Origin: Enterobacter sp. Ag1 | GTDB taxonomy: Bacteria; Pseudomonadota; Gammaproteobacteria; Enterobacterales; Enterobacteriaceae | Assembly: GCA_000277545.1 (NCBI GenBank) | Contig: AKXM01000026.1 | Coordinates: forward strand, 1-64,000 | DNA length: 64,000 nt | Direction: 5' to 3' | In this document: positions 1 to 9,256 of the stretch, in pieces | How the letters are laid out: every line of letters begins with the position of its first letter | Numbering within the stretch: position 1 is the first letter of the stretch | Program-made: the position numbers and the translations under genes | Notes under the pieces: generated by a model | The model's database searches: none | What the model was told of the DNA's origin: nothing | What the model saw: only the letters and a program-made list of their open reading frames with translations

Positions 1-386
1 TGTAATACCGCCAAAAATTACTGAAGCAATTACGTCAGACAGTTTTACTTCACCTGTTGTTCCATATTGAATACCTGCACTAGCTGCACCTGTAACACCC
101 ACAGCAATAAATTCTTGCTCAACAATATAATCATAGGCTGCACGCTGTTCCGGTGTTAGTTTTCCACCTGGTCCGCACGTCCGCCATTCATTGCCACAGA
201 AAATACATACTGTTGTTCTGTTGACGACAGATTATCCAGCGCTGTTTTCGCTGCACCAATTCCGAGTAAAGCCCCCAGACCTTTCTCTGCCAGAGCATTA
301 CGACAGGCGGCGACTTTAGCACACCCCTGAATTGCCAGTTTTCCGCCCTGTACAACCAGACCCAGCGAGTTATTCTCAACTACATA
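1..386 (-). pseudogene. Orphan CdiA C-terminal (CdiA-CT) module, frameshifted and cut by window edge
   Basis: Immediately after the stop of the small immunity ORF, a frame without a start codon opens with Val-Val-Glu-Asn-Asn, the VENN motif that marks the start of CdiA-CT regions (VENN at 380-369). It reads through a cytoplasmic-entry-like domain with Gly/Ala-rich and Cys-containing segments (QGCAKVAACRNALAEKGL) to a TAA at 158-156. From about 162 down to 1 the other frame continues as LTPEQRAAYDYIVEQEFIAVG and then matches the toxin part of the intact cdiA upstream (GIQYGTTGEVKLSDVIxSVIFGG). A small indel near 156-165 therefore separates the two halves. Bases 1-107 match 949-1055 at 102 of 107 positions. 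This is the usual form of an orphan CDI toxin cassette: a displaced toxin tip with no secretion domain. The 3' end and any orphan immunity gene lie outside the window. Whether the frameshift is real or a sequencing error is not decidable here. Confidence 0.8.
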
Positions 387-610
387 TCACGATAATAGAA
401 AAACCATACTGGCAAACCTATCAATATTCCGACAAGAGCGACTTTAAAATAAGTAAACAGCTTAGCGATAAAAAATGACAGTATGTTCTCCCCTCCCCCA
501 ACCCAGTAACCAAGGAGACTGAACAACACAGCCATAATGAACAAAGCAATAAAAAGACTTGAGCATAGGTAAAATAAAGCAATAACAGACCTATATTTAA
601 TATTCATCAC
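380..610 (-). CDS. cdiI: Probable CDI immunity protein, small two-TM membrane protein
   Basis: A 76-residue hydrophobic protein encoded directly downstream of cdiA. Its GTG start overlaps the cdiA TAG by one base, and an ATG follows as the second codon (607), so the start could be either. Two membrane segments are visible, at about residues 8-35 and 52-70, separated by a short Gly-rich loop (WVGGGEN). Position and coupling are those of a CdiI immunity protein, which neutralises the cognate CdiA-CT toxin in sibling cells. A polytopic membrane immunity protein is what is known for the membrane-active CdiA of E. coli EC93, so the cognate toxin probably acts on the inner membrane. That is an inference: I recognise no specific immunity family. 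Its stop codon abuts the orphan VENN module downstream. Confidence 0.7.
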   Translation of the reverse strand: MMNIKYRSVIALFYLCSSLFIALFIMAVLFSLLGYWVGGGENILSFFIAKLFTYFKVALVGILIGLPVWFFYYRDM

Positions 611-3600
611 TATTTTCCCTTTTTATTTTTCAGCGCTTCATTCATACCCTCGGTAAACAACCCCGAAGCCGCAGAGTCCCCTGCGTTACCCACTATAGAA
701 GGCAATGGGTTTTGAGTGACTGGTTTAGTAATTGTCCATACTCCTGTTGGGACCCATTCATACTGTTTTGATATTGGATTCAGTTTTTTATCAAACGGTA
801 CCTTAATAATGTTACCAGCGACATAGCCAACGGATGCACCAGCCTTACTCATCAGAGCGCCTATAAAGGGATCATCACCACTAATTTCAGCCTGGTAATA
901 ACCACTGGCTGCGTTCCATGTCACCGTAGGATTATATCCCTTACCGACTGTAATACCGCCAAAAATTACTGAACCAATTACGTCAGACAGTTTTACTTCA
1001 CCTGTTGTTCCATATTGAATACCTGCACTGGCTGCCCCCGTAATACCCACAGCAACAAGCAACTCTTTGGAGTTATTCACCGCATTAGTAATAATCGCTT
1101 TGCCCCCCATTACCGCTACCGGCCAGGACGTTGGTGTCATAATCACATCCATAACTCTATCACTGGTTGTGATATTATCGTTCAGGAATTTCAGATCCGA
1201 GCCGTTAAGATATTTTACTATTGCCGCTGCATCCGGATCGTTCAGCTTCTCGCTTAACCTTACCTGATGCTTATTCGCATCCAGAGCAACGTTAGTGTTT
1301 GCCTGAATCAGCTCCTCCCAACTCACACAAGCCACACCGCCACCGGTACAGGCATCAATCAGTTCTTTACTATTTTTATTGCTGATATCGATATATTTTT
1401 CGACCACCTTTTTACAGTCACCACCAGATTTTTTGCATTCCTGCATTTCTTTATCAAGCTGACGAGCCTCTTTCTCACTCAGCCAGTTATTCTCAACCGT
1501 CGTTTTCCCGGTCTGTGCCCCTGCGACCGCATCTGCTGTACTGTTACCGGTTAATCCACCCGCCAGCCCTGCCGCCAGCGTTGCCAGCGCGCTTACCGTC
1601 TGCTTCTCCGTTTCACTCAGTTCGCTGACCGGCTTACCGTAGGCATTCGTCGCCACCATCCCGACCAGCTCTGCCGTGGCCGCTCCCGACGCGCCGACCA
1701 GTGCATTATTCCCCTGTGCCGCCGCCAGCGCCGCATTCACTGCCGCGTGAGCAAGTACCTTCCCGCCCGCGTCCAGCCCGCTGCTGCCGATGATATTCGC
1801 TATATACGGGGCCGAACCGCCCGCCACCGCTTTGGCCAGGTCGCCACCTGCCAGACCCTGTACCGCTGCCGTGGCCGCCTGAATGGCACGCTGCACTTTC
1901 CCGCCCGTACCAAAATCAGAGTCGGCAAACGCCCTGTCATAGAACGACTGATAAGCATGGCTGGCAACCTCTGCGTCAGTCGGCGTTTTATCCGGGCTAG
2001 CTTTAATCAACGCCTCTTTCGCCGCCTGAAGCTGCTCCGGGGTGACGCTCTTCATCTTCTCGTTCGCCACCCGGGTGGCTTCAATTTTGCCCTGCGTCGC
2101 CGCAATATTCCCCGCCTGCACCCCAACCTCGCCGATAAGCTGCGCCTCACGCAGCCGGTTCTGCTCTTTCTCTTTGTCGAAGATCGGGCTTAGCGTCTGG
2201 TTGGCGTGATCCGCGTCACGACTCAGGTTAGCCACATCCTGCTGCTGTTTCTCTTTATCGCGGATAACGATGGTGCCTTCGCTCACCGCCGACTTCGTCG
2301 TGGAGCTGGCACTGCCGGAGCCGTTCGCCCCCACCAGTAGCCCACTCGCCACGTTCCCCAGGAACTGGCTGCCCACGCTACCGCCCGAGCTGATGCCCAC
2401 GCTCTGGTGCTCTACCTTGTACTCCGCGCTGTTCTCAATATCCTTAAAGCCCAGCGTCCCCGTATCCAGTTTATTTTTTCCGGCATCCGCCGTCGAGCCG
2501 ATGACCGCCCCGTTCAGCTGCGTATGCTCGCCCACCGTAATATCAAACCCGCCTTTACCGGCAAAGATGCCCGTCTGCTCCTGCACCGACGCGTACGTAC
2601 TGTGCATTTTATCCCGCGAGGCGTTGAGCGACAGCGAACCACCGCCCATACTTGCGCTCCCTCCGGCGCTCATATTGGTCTGCTTAGAGTCGTAATTGTC
2701 CGTGTCCTGCTCGCTGGTAAGCTGAAGGTTGCGGCCCACGTCCATCTTCACGCTGTTACCGCTCGCCTGCGCCCCGCTCAGCGTCGTGTCGCGCCCGCTG
2801 ACGATATTGAGGTTATTCCCGGCATTCAGCGTCGTTTCGGTATGCGAGGTACCGGTGCCTTTCTCGTTGCCTTTGCCCTTATTGGCGCTGGCATTGACCG
2901 AAATGCCGTTCGCCCCGCTACCGAAGTTGATCCCCACGCCGTAGGCGCTGCCGTGACTTTCGTTTTTGCCGTCCAGCTTCTGGCTGTTCAGCGCGGACTC
3001 CAGCAACACGTCACGCTTCGCGTTCAGCAGCATGTCTTTGCCTGCCTGTAGCTCGCTGCCCTGTACGCGAATGTCGCCCTCGCTTGCCTTAATCGTCAGG
3101 TTATTCCCGGCGGTAAGCTGGCTGCCCTGGCTCTGGTTCGACGTCTGCGTTTGGGTCGATGTCGACGACTGGCTGCCCCAGGAGAGATTCACGCCCACCA
3201 CGCTACCCGGCGAGCCGCCTTCGGCGTTATTCAGCTGATTCCCCTGGTAAGCCTCCACACCACTTAGCGCCGACTGCACGCCCTGTAGCGTGGCCAGGCG
3301 GCCGTTGCTCTCTTTTCTGGCGGAGTTTGCCTGGCTCACCGCCTGATTCACCGCGCTCCCCACCACGCCGGACAGCGCCAGCGTCAGGCCGCTGGTTTTT
3401 TGCTCGGTGATGTGGGTTTGCGTACTCTGATTTTCCGCCGCAAGAATGCTCACGTCCTTCCCGGTCAGCAGCAGATCCTGCTTCGCCAGCACCTCTGAGC
3501 CTTTCACCGTCAGCGCGTTACCGGTGCTCAGGTTCACGTTCCCGGCGGTGCTGCCCACCGTGCTGCCGGTGCTGCTCAGTGATTTGCCGTCGTCGGTAGT

Positions 3601-6600
3601 TTTCAGCTCACTCTTGCCATAGCTCACCCCAATCCCGCCGGTGCCGGACAGGCCGGAGGTTTTCTCCTGATACTGATGATTTTCCTGGCGGGTGTTTTCA
3701 GCCGTGGTTAAGGTCAGGTCGTTGCCGGCAGACAGATTAACGTCATGGGTTGCCGCCACGCTGCTGCCCTTCACGGTCAGATTATTTCCGGCCTGCAGGG
3801 TGATACTGTCGCCATCAAGCGTACTGCCCAGCGCGTCCGTTACCTTCACGTCGTCATGGGTGGTGATGGTCTTTTTCGACAGCCAGCCGCCGGAGCTTTG
3901 CCGGCTATTTTCGGTGACCTGATACGACGACTCGCCGCTGGTGATATTGATATCGTTGCCTGCCGCCACCGCAAGCTTATCTGCCGCAGTAACGCTTGCC
4001 GCGCGGGCGTTCACGTCGTGCCCGGCGCTCAACGCCACGGTGCCGTTACCGTTTATCTGGCTGCCGACATCCGTTGTCTGAACGACATGCCGGTCGTTGC
4101 CGCCGCCCCAGTCGCCGGATTCCGAGTGGGTGGTGGTCACGGTGTTCAGGCTCAGGTCATTGCCGGCCAGCAGCCGCGTTTTGCTATTTGCGCCGCTGTT
4201 GCTGACCAGGCTGCCGGTCAGGCTGATGTTGTTCAGCGCCTGCAGCCCCAGCTCGCCGCCATCGTTCTGCACGAAGATACCGGCAGGGCGGTCGATCCAG
4301 CTGTTGGTGCCATCTCCACGCGTGGTGGTGGTGCTATTGATGTCGCGGCCAGCCACGGCAATCAGGCCATCGCTGGCCTGCAGCGTTCCGCCTATGTTAT
4401 TGATATCGGTCCGCGCCTGAAGACTGACGCGATTTCCACCAAGATATCCGCTGTTGGTGATGTTTTCGGCAGTGATTTGCGTAATTTCGCGTCCGCTGAT
4501 ATGTCCGCTGTTAGTGAGATCGTTTTTCACGTTCAGCGCAATGTTGCCGCCGGACATCAACGCCCCGCTGCCGTCGAGGTCTCCCGGCCGCACGCGGGCA
4601 TAGACCTGCGGCACCAGTACGCTTTGTACCGACCCGTCAGGCAGCGTCACGTCCTGTTTCACCAGCCAGACCATATCGCTGGTCAGCAGCGCCATTTGCT
4701 GAGGCGTCAGCGCCACGCCCGGCGTGAGGTTGTATTGTTTACCAAACGCCACGCCTGCATCCATCAGCGCCCGATACTGATTCTCATCGTTATCAAACCC
4801 TTTCAGGAAGCGGTTCCCGGTCAGTTCAGTTATCTGCTGGCGGATCAGATTTTGCTCATAGAAGCCATCGCCCAGCCGCTTGAGGATGTTCCCGCCGTCC
4901 AGCGCGAACTGGCTTTGCATATAGTCGCTGCTGAGCCACTGCTTCTGATTGGTAAAACGCGGGTCGGTCTCAATCAGGAACGGGACGTCGTTCGACGGGT
5001 GCAGCTGATAAAGACTGTTATCGGGCAGGCGGAGGTCTGGCGGCGTGAGGCGAATTGCACTGTCCGGGCCGCTGGCAATCTCGACGATTTTCCCCGGTGG
5101 GACGGTAACAGGACGCTGCGCCAGCGCCGCATCCAGCTTGCCCGGATCGATTATATGGGTTGTAACACCACCGGTATCACGGCTTGAGATCGCCGTGCCG
5201 CTGCCGTTAATCAGGGCATTGCCCTGCCAGGCCATCTGCTTCAGGTCGATTTTTTGGATAATCACAGCCGGTTTGTAACTGCTGGTGTCTTTCCCCTGGC
5301 TGGTTTTGGTGCCGCCCAGTTTCTTTTTCTTCTTCTTGGCATACCAGCGCGTCTGGCTACCCACGTCGGTAATCACACGCTCGCCCAGGGTTGCCAGGTT
5401 ATTCAGTTGAACTATCGTGCCGCCCAGCAGCCCACCGGCAACAACCGTGCTGTCCCGGTTGTTCAGCTGATTGCTGTTGATGGTCAGGTTGCCGCCGGCG
5501 ATAATTTTGCCCGGATCGGTCTCCACGACCTGCGTCTCTTTCACCGTCCGCTGGTAGCTGTACTCATAAAACTCTTCGCTCTGTGAACCGTCCGGCATCT
5601 TAGCCGTATGCACGCCGTACTTATTCTTTTTACTGGTATCGACCTTACTCCAGTCGTAGTGCGTCGGAGAACCTTTCAGCGCCGCTTCGTGATGCGCAGA
5701 GTTTTCCGTCTCCAGTACCTGCGTTTTCAGGTTGTCATTGAGGTTATTAATCTCGCCAATATTGAGGGTCATATTACCGGCGGATTCCAGCGTCGAGCTG
5801 TGGTTATTGAACGTCAGCGCCTGCCCCTGAGCCTGCCATTGATCGTTGAGACTGCCGCCGATAGCCACATCACCTGCGCTGTAGATCATGGCGTGGCCGA
5901 CGTTATTTAGCGTTCCAACGCCCAAATCCAGGCGCTGACGGGCAGCGATAACGGGGGCCACACTGTCTTTCGCTTCGTTATTTAGCGTTCCTGCCTGCAG
6001 GGCAACGCGGTCGCCATAAATACGCCCGGTGCCGTAGTTGTTAAGCGTGCCGGCGCTGATATGGGTTAAGCCGCCGTCCAGCAGCCCCCAGTTTGTCAGC
6101 GCCCCGCTTACCAGCAGGTGAGTTTCCCCGGCGCTTATCTCCCCGTTTGAACGGTTGAGCAATGCCGGAACGTTCATAGTCATTACGCCCCCGGCTTTCG
6201 CCAGGCCTTCATTAATTAGCCCCTCGGCAAAAGTGAAGCTGACGTTGCCGTTGGCAATAATCTGGCCGACGTTAAGCAGCGCTTTTTGCAGGTTCAGCGC
6301 CATTGCATCCTGCGAGAGAAGTTTGCCGTCGCCGGTCGCTGACCCGGCATCCAGCGTAAGCATCTTCCCGGCAATGAGCGTGCCCGCGCTGTTGGTCAGC
6401 GCCAGGCTCTGGCCGCCGTTCACCGTTAACTGATTGCCGGACGAAAGCAGGCCGCGCGTATTGTCCAGGACGCCACCCGAGTTAAGCGTCAGGGTATCGC
6501 TGCTGCGAACGGCGCCATCGATATTGTTGAGTGAGCCGGTATTCAGCGTTACCGACTGACCTTCGATGCCTTGCTGGTCTGAATGAGTGGTACGGTTGAC

Positions 6601-9246
6601 TATGCTGGCGGCGTTAAGCGTCGCAGTTTTCCCGCTACGGATAAGCCCGCTGCCGTTTTCCAGCGCATTCTGCGTCGTGAGCTGCAGGTTACCCGCCACC
6701 TGAACCTGCCCGCCGGTGTTGTTGAGCGCGTGAGCGGTAATGCTCGCTTCACCTCCGACAGCAATCGTCCCGGCCTGGTTGTTGAACGGGTTACCGAGGG
6801 TGTCCAGCCGCGCATCTTCCGAGGCAACGATCCGCCCGGCGTCGTTCAGCAATACGCCACTCAGCAGGGTCAGATGCTTGCCTGAGGTCAGCTCGCCATG
6901 GCTGTTTACCAGCGCTCCGCCGCGAGTATCCAGCGAAAGCGATTTGCCCGCCTGAATCAGGCCCTGCTGGTTGTTGATGCCCTCATTGATAAGCGAAAGC
7001 GTGCCGTCGCTTGCCAGCGTGCCTGAGGTGTTATTCAGCGCCAGCGTGGTCAGGCTAGCGTCTTTGCCGGAGGCAATAAACCCGCCGCTGTTATCCAGCG
7101 CGCCGCTCTGCACGGTAAGCTGGCCCTGGCTCAGAACGCCGCCGTTTTTCCCGCTGTTGCGGTTGGTGAATGTACCGCCCGCTAAATCCAGAGAGAGATC
7201 CCCTCCCGCCTGGAGCAGGCCGGTGTCATTGTTTAGTTGGCTGCCGTTCAGGCTGAGGCTCTGCGTGCTGGCTATCACGCCGCTGCTATTATCCAGCGCT
7301 CCGCCTTTGAGGCTTAGCGCCCCTTTGCCCGACAAGTTACCGCCGCTGCGGTTTGTCAGGCTGCCGCCCTGCACGTTAACGTCCAGCGTTGAGCCGGACT
7401 GGAGCAAGCCCGCGTCGTTATTCAGCTGGCTGCCGTTGAGCTGGAGTCCCCCGGCGCTGGCGATAACGCCATGTTGGTTGTCTAACGCACCACCGTTTAC
7501 CGTCAGCGCGCCATTGCTGAAAATGCCTTTCTTGCCGCTGTTGCGGTTGCTGAGCGCGCCGCCCTGCAGGTCCAGCGCTAAATCAGTCCCAGCCTGAACC
7601 AGCCCCTCGTCATTGTTCAGCCCGCCGCTTTGCAGCTTCACGCTTTTGCTGGCGGCGATTACGCCCTGCTGGTTGTTCAGGCTTTGCTTCGCGGTGTTGA
7701 CCTCGACCGCATCTGCCTGAATTCTTCCCTGCTGGTTATCAAGTTTCGCCCCGCTAAGCGTCAGCTTTTTACTGTTTGCGACAATGTTTCCGCCGCGGTT
7801 ATCAATGCCGCCCGCATGAGCCAGCGTCAGTTCGCTATCTCCGCTTTGCTGTAACAAACCCTGGCGATTGGAAAGCTGGCTGGCGGTAAGGTTAAGTTTA
7901 TCGGCGCTCAGGCTGCCGCCGTCATTGTTCAGCATCCCGTTGGTGCTGACCGTTATCTGCTGCGCCGCGACATTCGCTTTTTGGGTATGAACATCGCCCT
8001 GCGCTGCCGCTAGCTCCACAGAACCCGCCCGGTTCTGGCTGGCGCTAAAATCAATGCTTGTGCCCTTTGCCGTCAGCTTGTTTACCGCGCTATTCTGCCC
8101 GCTAACGGTGAGTTTGCCCTCACTTTGCATCGCCAGGTCGCCCGCCGCGCTAGCGGTACCGTCCGCTTTCATCCCTGCAGCAAGCACGCCGTGACTTGAA
8201 ATATCATTGCGTGAGGCAAGCTGCACGTTGTTGCTGGCCTGGATCAGGCCGCTGTTGGTGATTGAACCATCGGCATTGACCACGACGTCGCCTGCCGAGG
8301 CTCCTATTGTTCCGGCATTGTGTACGCCGACGCCGGATTCCGTCCCTCTCAGCTGGATTTTATTGGCGTACATGCCGCCAAGCTGCGCCACATCCACCGC
8401 AAACTGTGGGCGCGCGCTGCCATCATCGGATTTCGCCGTCGCAGAACGATCGCTGGCGCGGACGTTATTCCGCCCGGTGGTTATCTCAAGCTCTCTCGCC
8501 TGAATAGTGGCGTTCACTTTTACCGCCCGGGCAATCAGTTCGGTCGTGTTCTGGCGCGAACTGTCCATCCCTCGCCCCTGCACGGTAATAGTGCCCCGGC
8601 TCACGTCGTAACCGGTTATCTGGCCGTTCGACAGCTGCACCTGCCCGGTGGTCAACGTTGTGCGGTTGGCGTTGATAAAACCGCAGCCGTTACAGGTGAT
8701 CCCGGCCGGGTTAGCAATGACGATTTGCGCCTGCCGCCCCGCCACTTCCAGCATCCCATTGAGCTGGCTTGGATCGCGCGAGTTCACTTCGTTCAGAATG
8801 ACCTTCGCCTCGCCTTTCGCCAGCCACGGGTTAGCCGCCACCATGCCGCCCAGCTGGGTTTGGGTCATCTGATGGGAGTTGTTTAAAATCGCCCCTTTCT
8901 GGTCGATGTCGAACTGGCTGTACTTATTCTGGGAAACCCCGGCCGCGCTCGGCGTCTGGATGTTGATCTGCGGTGTGCCGTTCGCGCTGTTTATGATGGT
9001 CGGCTGCTGCTGGCCTGGCGCGCTGCCGTCGGCCACGATGTCTGCCCAGGCCGGCGTGCTGACACAGCCCATCGCCAGTAAAAGACTGAAGCTAATGCGC
9101 CCGAGGCGGCTCATGCAACGGTGCTGAGTATGGCCCACGCCCTCGGATGGAGAGGACGCAGCTCGACCCGAGGCGGCAATATCCGGCACTACCATCAGCA
9201 CGCCACGCGCTTTGTTAAACACGATGCGATAGAGATTCTTATTCAT
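610..9246 (-). CDS. cdiA: CdiA-type contact-dependent inhibition toxin / filamentous hemagglutinin (TpsA)
   Basis: A 2878-residue two-partner secretion exoprotein. Residues 1-68 form an extended signal peptide (MNKNLYRIVFNKARG..., cleavage expected after AWA68). A TPS secretion domain follows, with NPAGI at about 179-183 and a Cys pair C185/C188. Residues about 340-1200 are FHA-1 repeats of the form LNNxxGxIxAxxxLxLxxxxLDN. Non-repetitive sequence with a Lys6 run at 1304-1309 spans about 1230-1620 and fits the receptor-binding and Tyr/Pro-type region of CdiA proteins. FHA-2 repeats (LxAGxDLxLxxG) continue to about 2200, followed by a pretoxin segment ending at VENN 2584-2587. The last 295 residues are the toxin region: a Cys-containing entry part, then a Gly/Ala-rich tip rich in Val/Ile, possibly membrane-active. 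CdiB exports the protein through the outer membrane, and the tip is delivered into neighbouring cells. The start lies 10 bases after the cdiB stop. The CT and cdiI look more A+T-rich than the rest of the gene, as expected for exchanged toxin tips. Confidence 0.93.
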   Translation of the reverse strand: MNKNLYRIVFNKARGVLMVVPDIAASGRAASSPSEGVGHTQHRCMSRLGRISFSLLLAMGCVSTPAWADIVADGSAPGQQQPTIINSANGTPQINIQTPSAAGVSQNKYSQFDIDQKGAILNNSHQMTQTQLGGMVAANPWLAKGEAKVILNEVNSRDPSQLNGMLEVAGRQAQIVIANPAGITCNGCGFINANRTTLTTGQVQLSNGQITGYDVSRGTITVQGRGMDSSRQNTTELIARAVKVNATIQARELEITTGRNNVRASDRSATAKSDDGSARPQFAVDVAQLGGMYANKIQLRGTESGVGVHNAGTIGASAGDVVVNADGSITNSGLIQASNNVQLASRNDISSHGVLAAGMKADGTASAAGDLAMQSEGKLTVSGQNSAVNKLTAKGTSIDFSASQNRAGSVELAAAQGDVHTQKANVAAQQITVSTNGMLNNDGGSLSADKLNLTASQLSNRQGLLQQSGDSELTLAHAGGIDNRGGNIVANSKKLTLSGAKLDNQQGRIQADAVEVNTAKQSLNNQQGVIAASKSVKLQSGGLNNDEGLVQAGTDLALDLQGGALSNRNSGKKGIFSNGALTVNGGALDNQHGVIASAGGLQLNGSQLNNDAGLLQSGSTLDVNVQGGSLTNRSGGNLSGKGALSLKGGALDNSSGVIASTQSLSLNGSQLNNDTGLLQAGGDLSLDLAGGTFTNRNSGKNGGVLSQGQLTVQSGALDNSGGFIASGKDASLTTLALNNTSGTLASDGTLSLINEGINNQQGLIQAGKSLSLDTRGGALVNSHGELTSGKHLTLLSGVLLNDAGRIVASEDARLDTLGNPFNNQAGTIAVGGEASITAHALNNTGGQVQVAGNLQLTTQNALENGSGLIRSGKTATLNAASIVNRTTHSDQQGIEGQSVTLNTGSLNNIDGAVRSSDTLTLNSGGVLDNTRGLLSSGNQLTVNGGQSLALTNSAGTLIAGKMLTLDAGSATGDGKLLSQDAMALNLQKALLNVGQIIANGNVSFTFAEGLINEGLAKAGGVMTMNVPALLNRSNGEISAGETHLLVSGALTNWGLLDGGLTHISAGTLNNYGTGRIYGDRVALQAGTLNNEAKDSVAPVIAARQRLDLGVGTLNNVGHAMIYSAGDVAIGGSLNDQWQAQGQALTFNNHSSTLESAGNMTLNIGEINNLNDNLKTQVLETENSAHHEAALKGSPTHYDWSKVDTSKKNKYGVHTAKMPDGSQSEEFYEYSYQRTVKETQVVETDPGKIIAGGNLTINSNQLNNRDSTVVAGGLLGGTIVQLNNLATLGERVITDVGSQTRWYAKKKKKKLGGTKTSQGKDTSSYKPAVIIQKIDLKQMAWQGNALINGSGTAISSRDTGGVTTHIIDPGKLDAALAQRPVTVPPGKIVEIASGPDSAIRLTPPDLRLPDNSLYQLHPSNDVPFLIETDPRFTNQKQWLSSDYMQSQFALDGGNILKRLGDGFYEQNLIRQQITELTGNRFLKGFDNDENQYRALMDAGVAFGKQYNLTPGVALTPQQMALLTSDMVWLVKQDVTLPDGSVQSVLVPQVYARVRPGDLDGSGALMSGGNIALNVKNDLTNSGHISGREITQITAENITNSGYLGGNRVSLQARTDINNIGGTLQASDGLIAVAGRDINSTTTTRGDGTNSWIDRPAGIFVQNDGGELGLQALNNISLTGSLVSNSGANSKTRLLAGNDLSLNTVTTTHSESGDWGGGNDRHVVQTTDVGSQINGNGTVALSAGHDVNARAASVTAADKLAVAAGNDINITSGESSYQVTENSRQSSGGWLSKKTITTHDDVKVTDALGSTLDGDSITLQAGNNLTVKGSSVAATHDVNLSAGNDLTLTTAENTRQENHQYQEKTSGLSGTGGIGVSYGKSELKTTDDGKSLSSTGSTVGSTAGNVNLSTGNALTVKGSEVLAKQDLLLTGKDVSILAAENQSTQTHITEQKTSGLTLALSGVVGSAVNQAVSQANSARKESNGRLATLQGVQSALSGVEAYQGNQLNNAEGGSPGSVVGVNLSWGSQSSTSTQTQTSNQSQGSQLTAGNNLTIKASEGDIRVQGSELQAGKDMLLNAKRDVLLESALNSQKLDGKNESHGSAYGVGINFGSGANGISVNASANKGKGNEKGTGTSHTETTLNAGNNLNIVSGRDTTLSGAQASGNSVKMDVGRNLQLTSEQDTDNYDSKQTNMSAGGSASMGGGSLSLNASRDKMHSTYASVQEQTGIFAGKGGFDITVGEHTQLNGAVIGSTADAGKNKLDTGTLGFKDIENSAEYKVEHQSVGISSGGSVGSQFLGNVASGLLVGANGSGSASSTTKSAVSEGTIVIRDKEKQQQDVANLSRDADHANQTLSPIFDKEKEQNRLREAQLIGEVGVQAGNIAATQGKIEATRVANEKMKSVTPEQLQAAKEALIKASPDKTPTDAEVASHAYQSFYDRAFADSDFGTGGKVQRAIQAATAAVQGLAGGDLAKAVAGGSAPYIANIIGSSGLDAGGKVLAHAAVNAALAAAQGNNALVGASGAATAELVGMVATNAYGKPVSELSETEKQTVSALATLAAGLAGGLTGNSTADAVAGAQTGKTTVENNWLSEKEARQLDKEMQECKKSGGDCKKVVEKYIDISNKNSKELIDACTGGGVACVSWEELIQANTNVALDANKHQVRLSEKLNDPDAAAIVKYLNGSDLKFLNDNITTSDRVMDVIMTPTSWPVAVMGGKAIITNAVNNSKELLVAVGITGAASAGIQYGTTGEVKLSDVIGSVIFGGITVGKGYNPTVTWNAASGYYQAEISGDDPFIGALMSKAGASVGYVAGNIIKVPFDKKLNPISKQYEWVPTGVWTITKPVTQNPLPSIVGNAGDSAASGLFTEGMNEALKNKKGK
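949..1055 (-). repeat. Direct repeat of the CdiA toxin domain, partner of 1-107
   Basis: Bases 949-1055 inside cdiA (residues about 2731-2766) match bases 1-107 of the orphan module at 102 of 107 positions by direct reading. Similarity stops abruptly at the upstream side, where the intact gene reads NSKELLVAVG and the orphan reads IVEQEFIAVG. The repeat therefore marks the border between the variable entry domain and a shared toxic domain. Confidence 0.9.
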
Positions 9247-9256
9247 CCTTGAGTCC

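Noticed and set aside
188-379. Open frame of 63 residues on the minus strand
   Set aside because: It lies in the wrong frame over the orphan CdiA-CT module; the adjacent frame carries the VENN motif and continuous domain-like sequence.
3745-5187. 480-codon open frame antisense to cdiA
   Set aside because: A shadow of the repetitive, GC-rich FHA coding sequence; its translation has no domain and no start signals.
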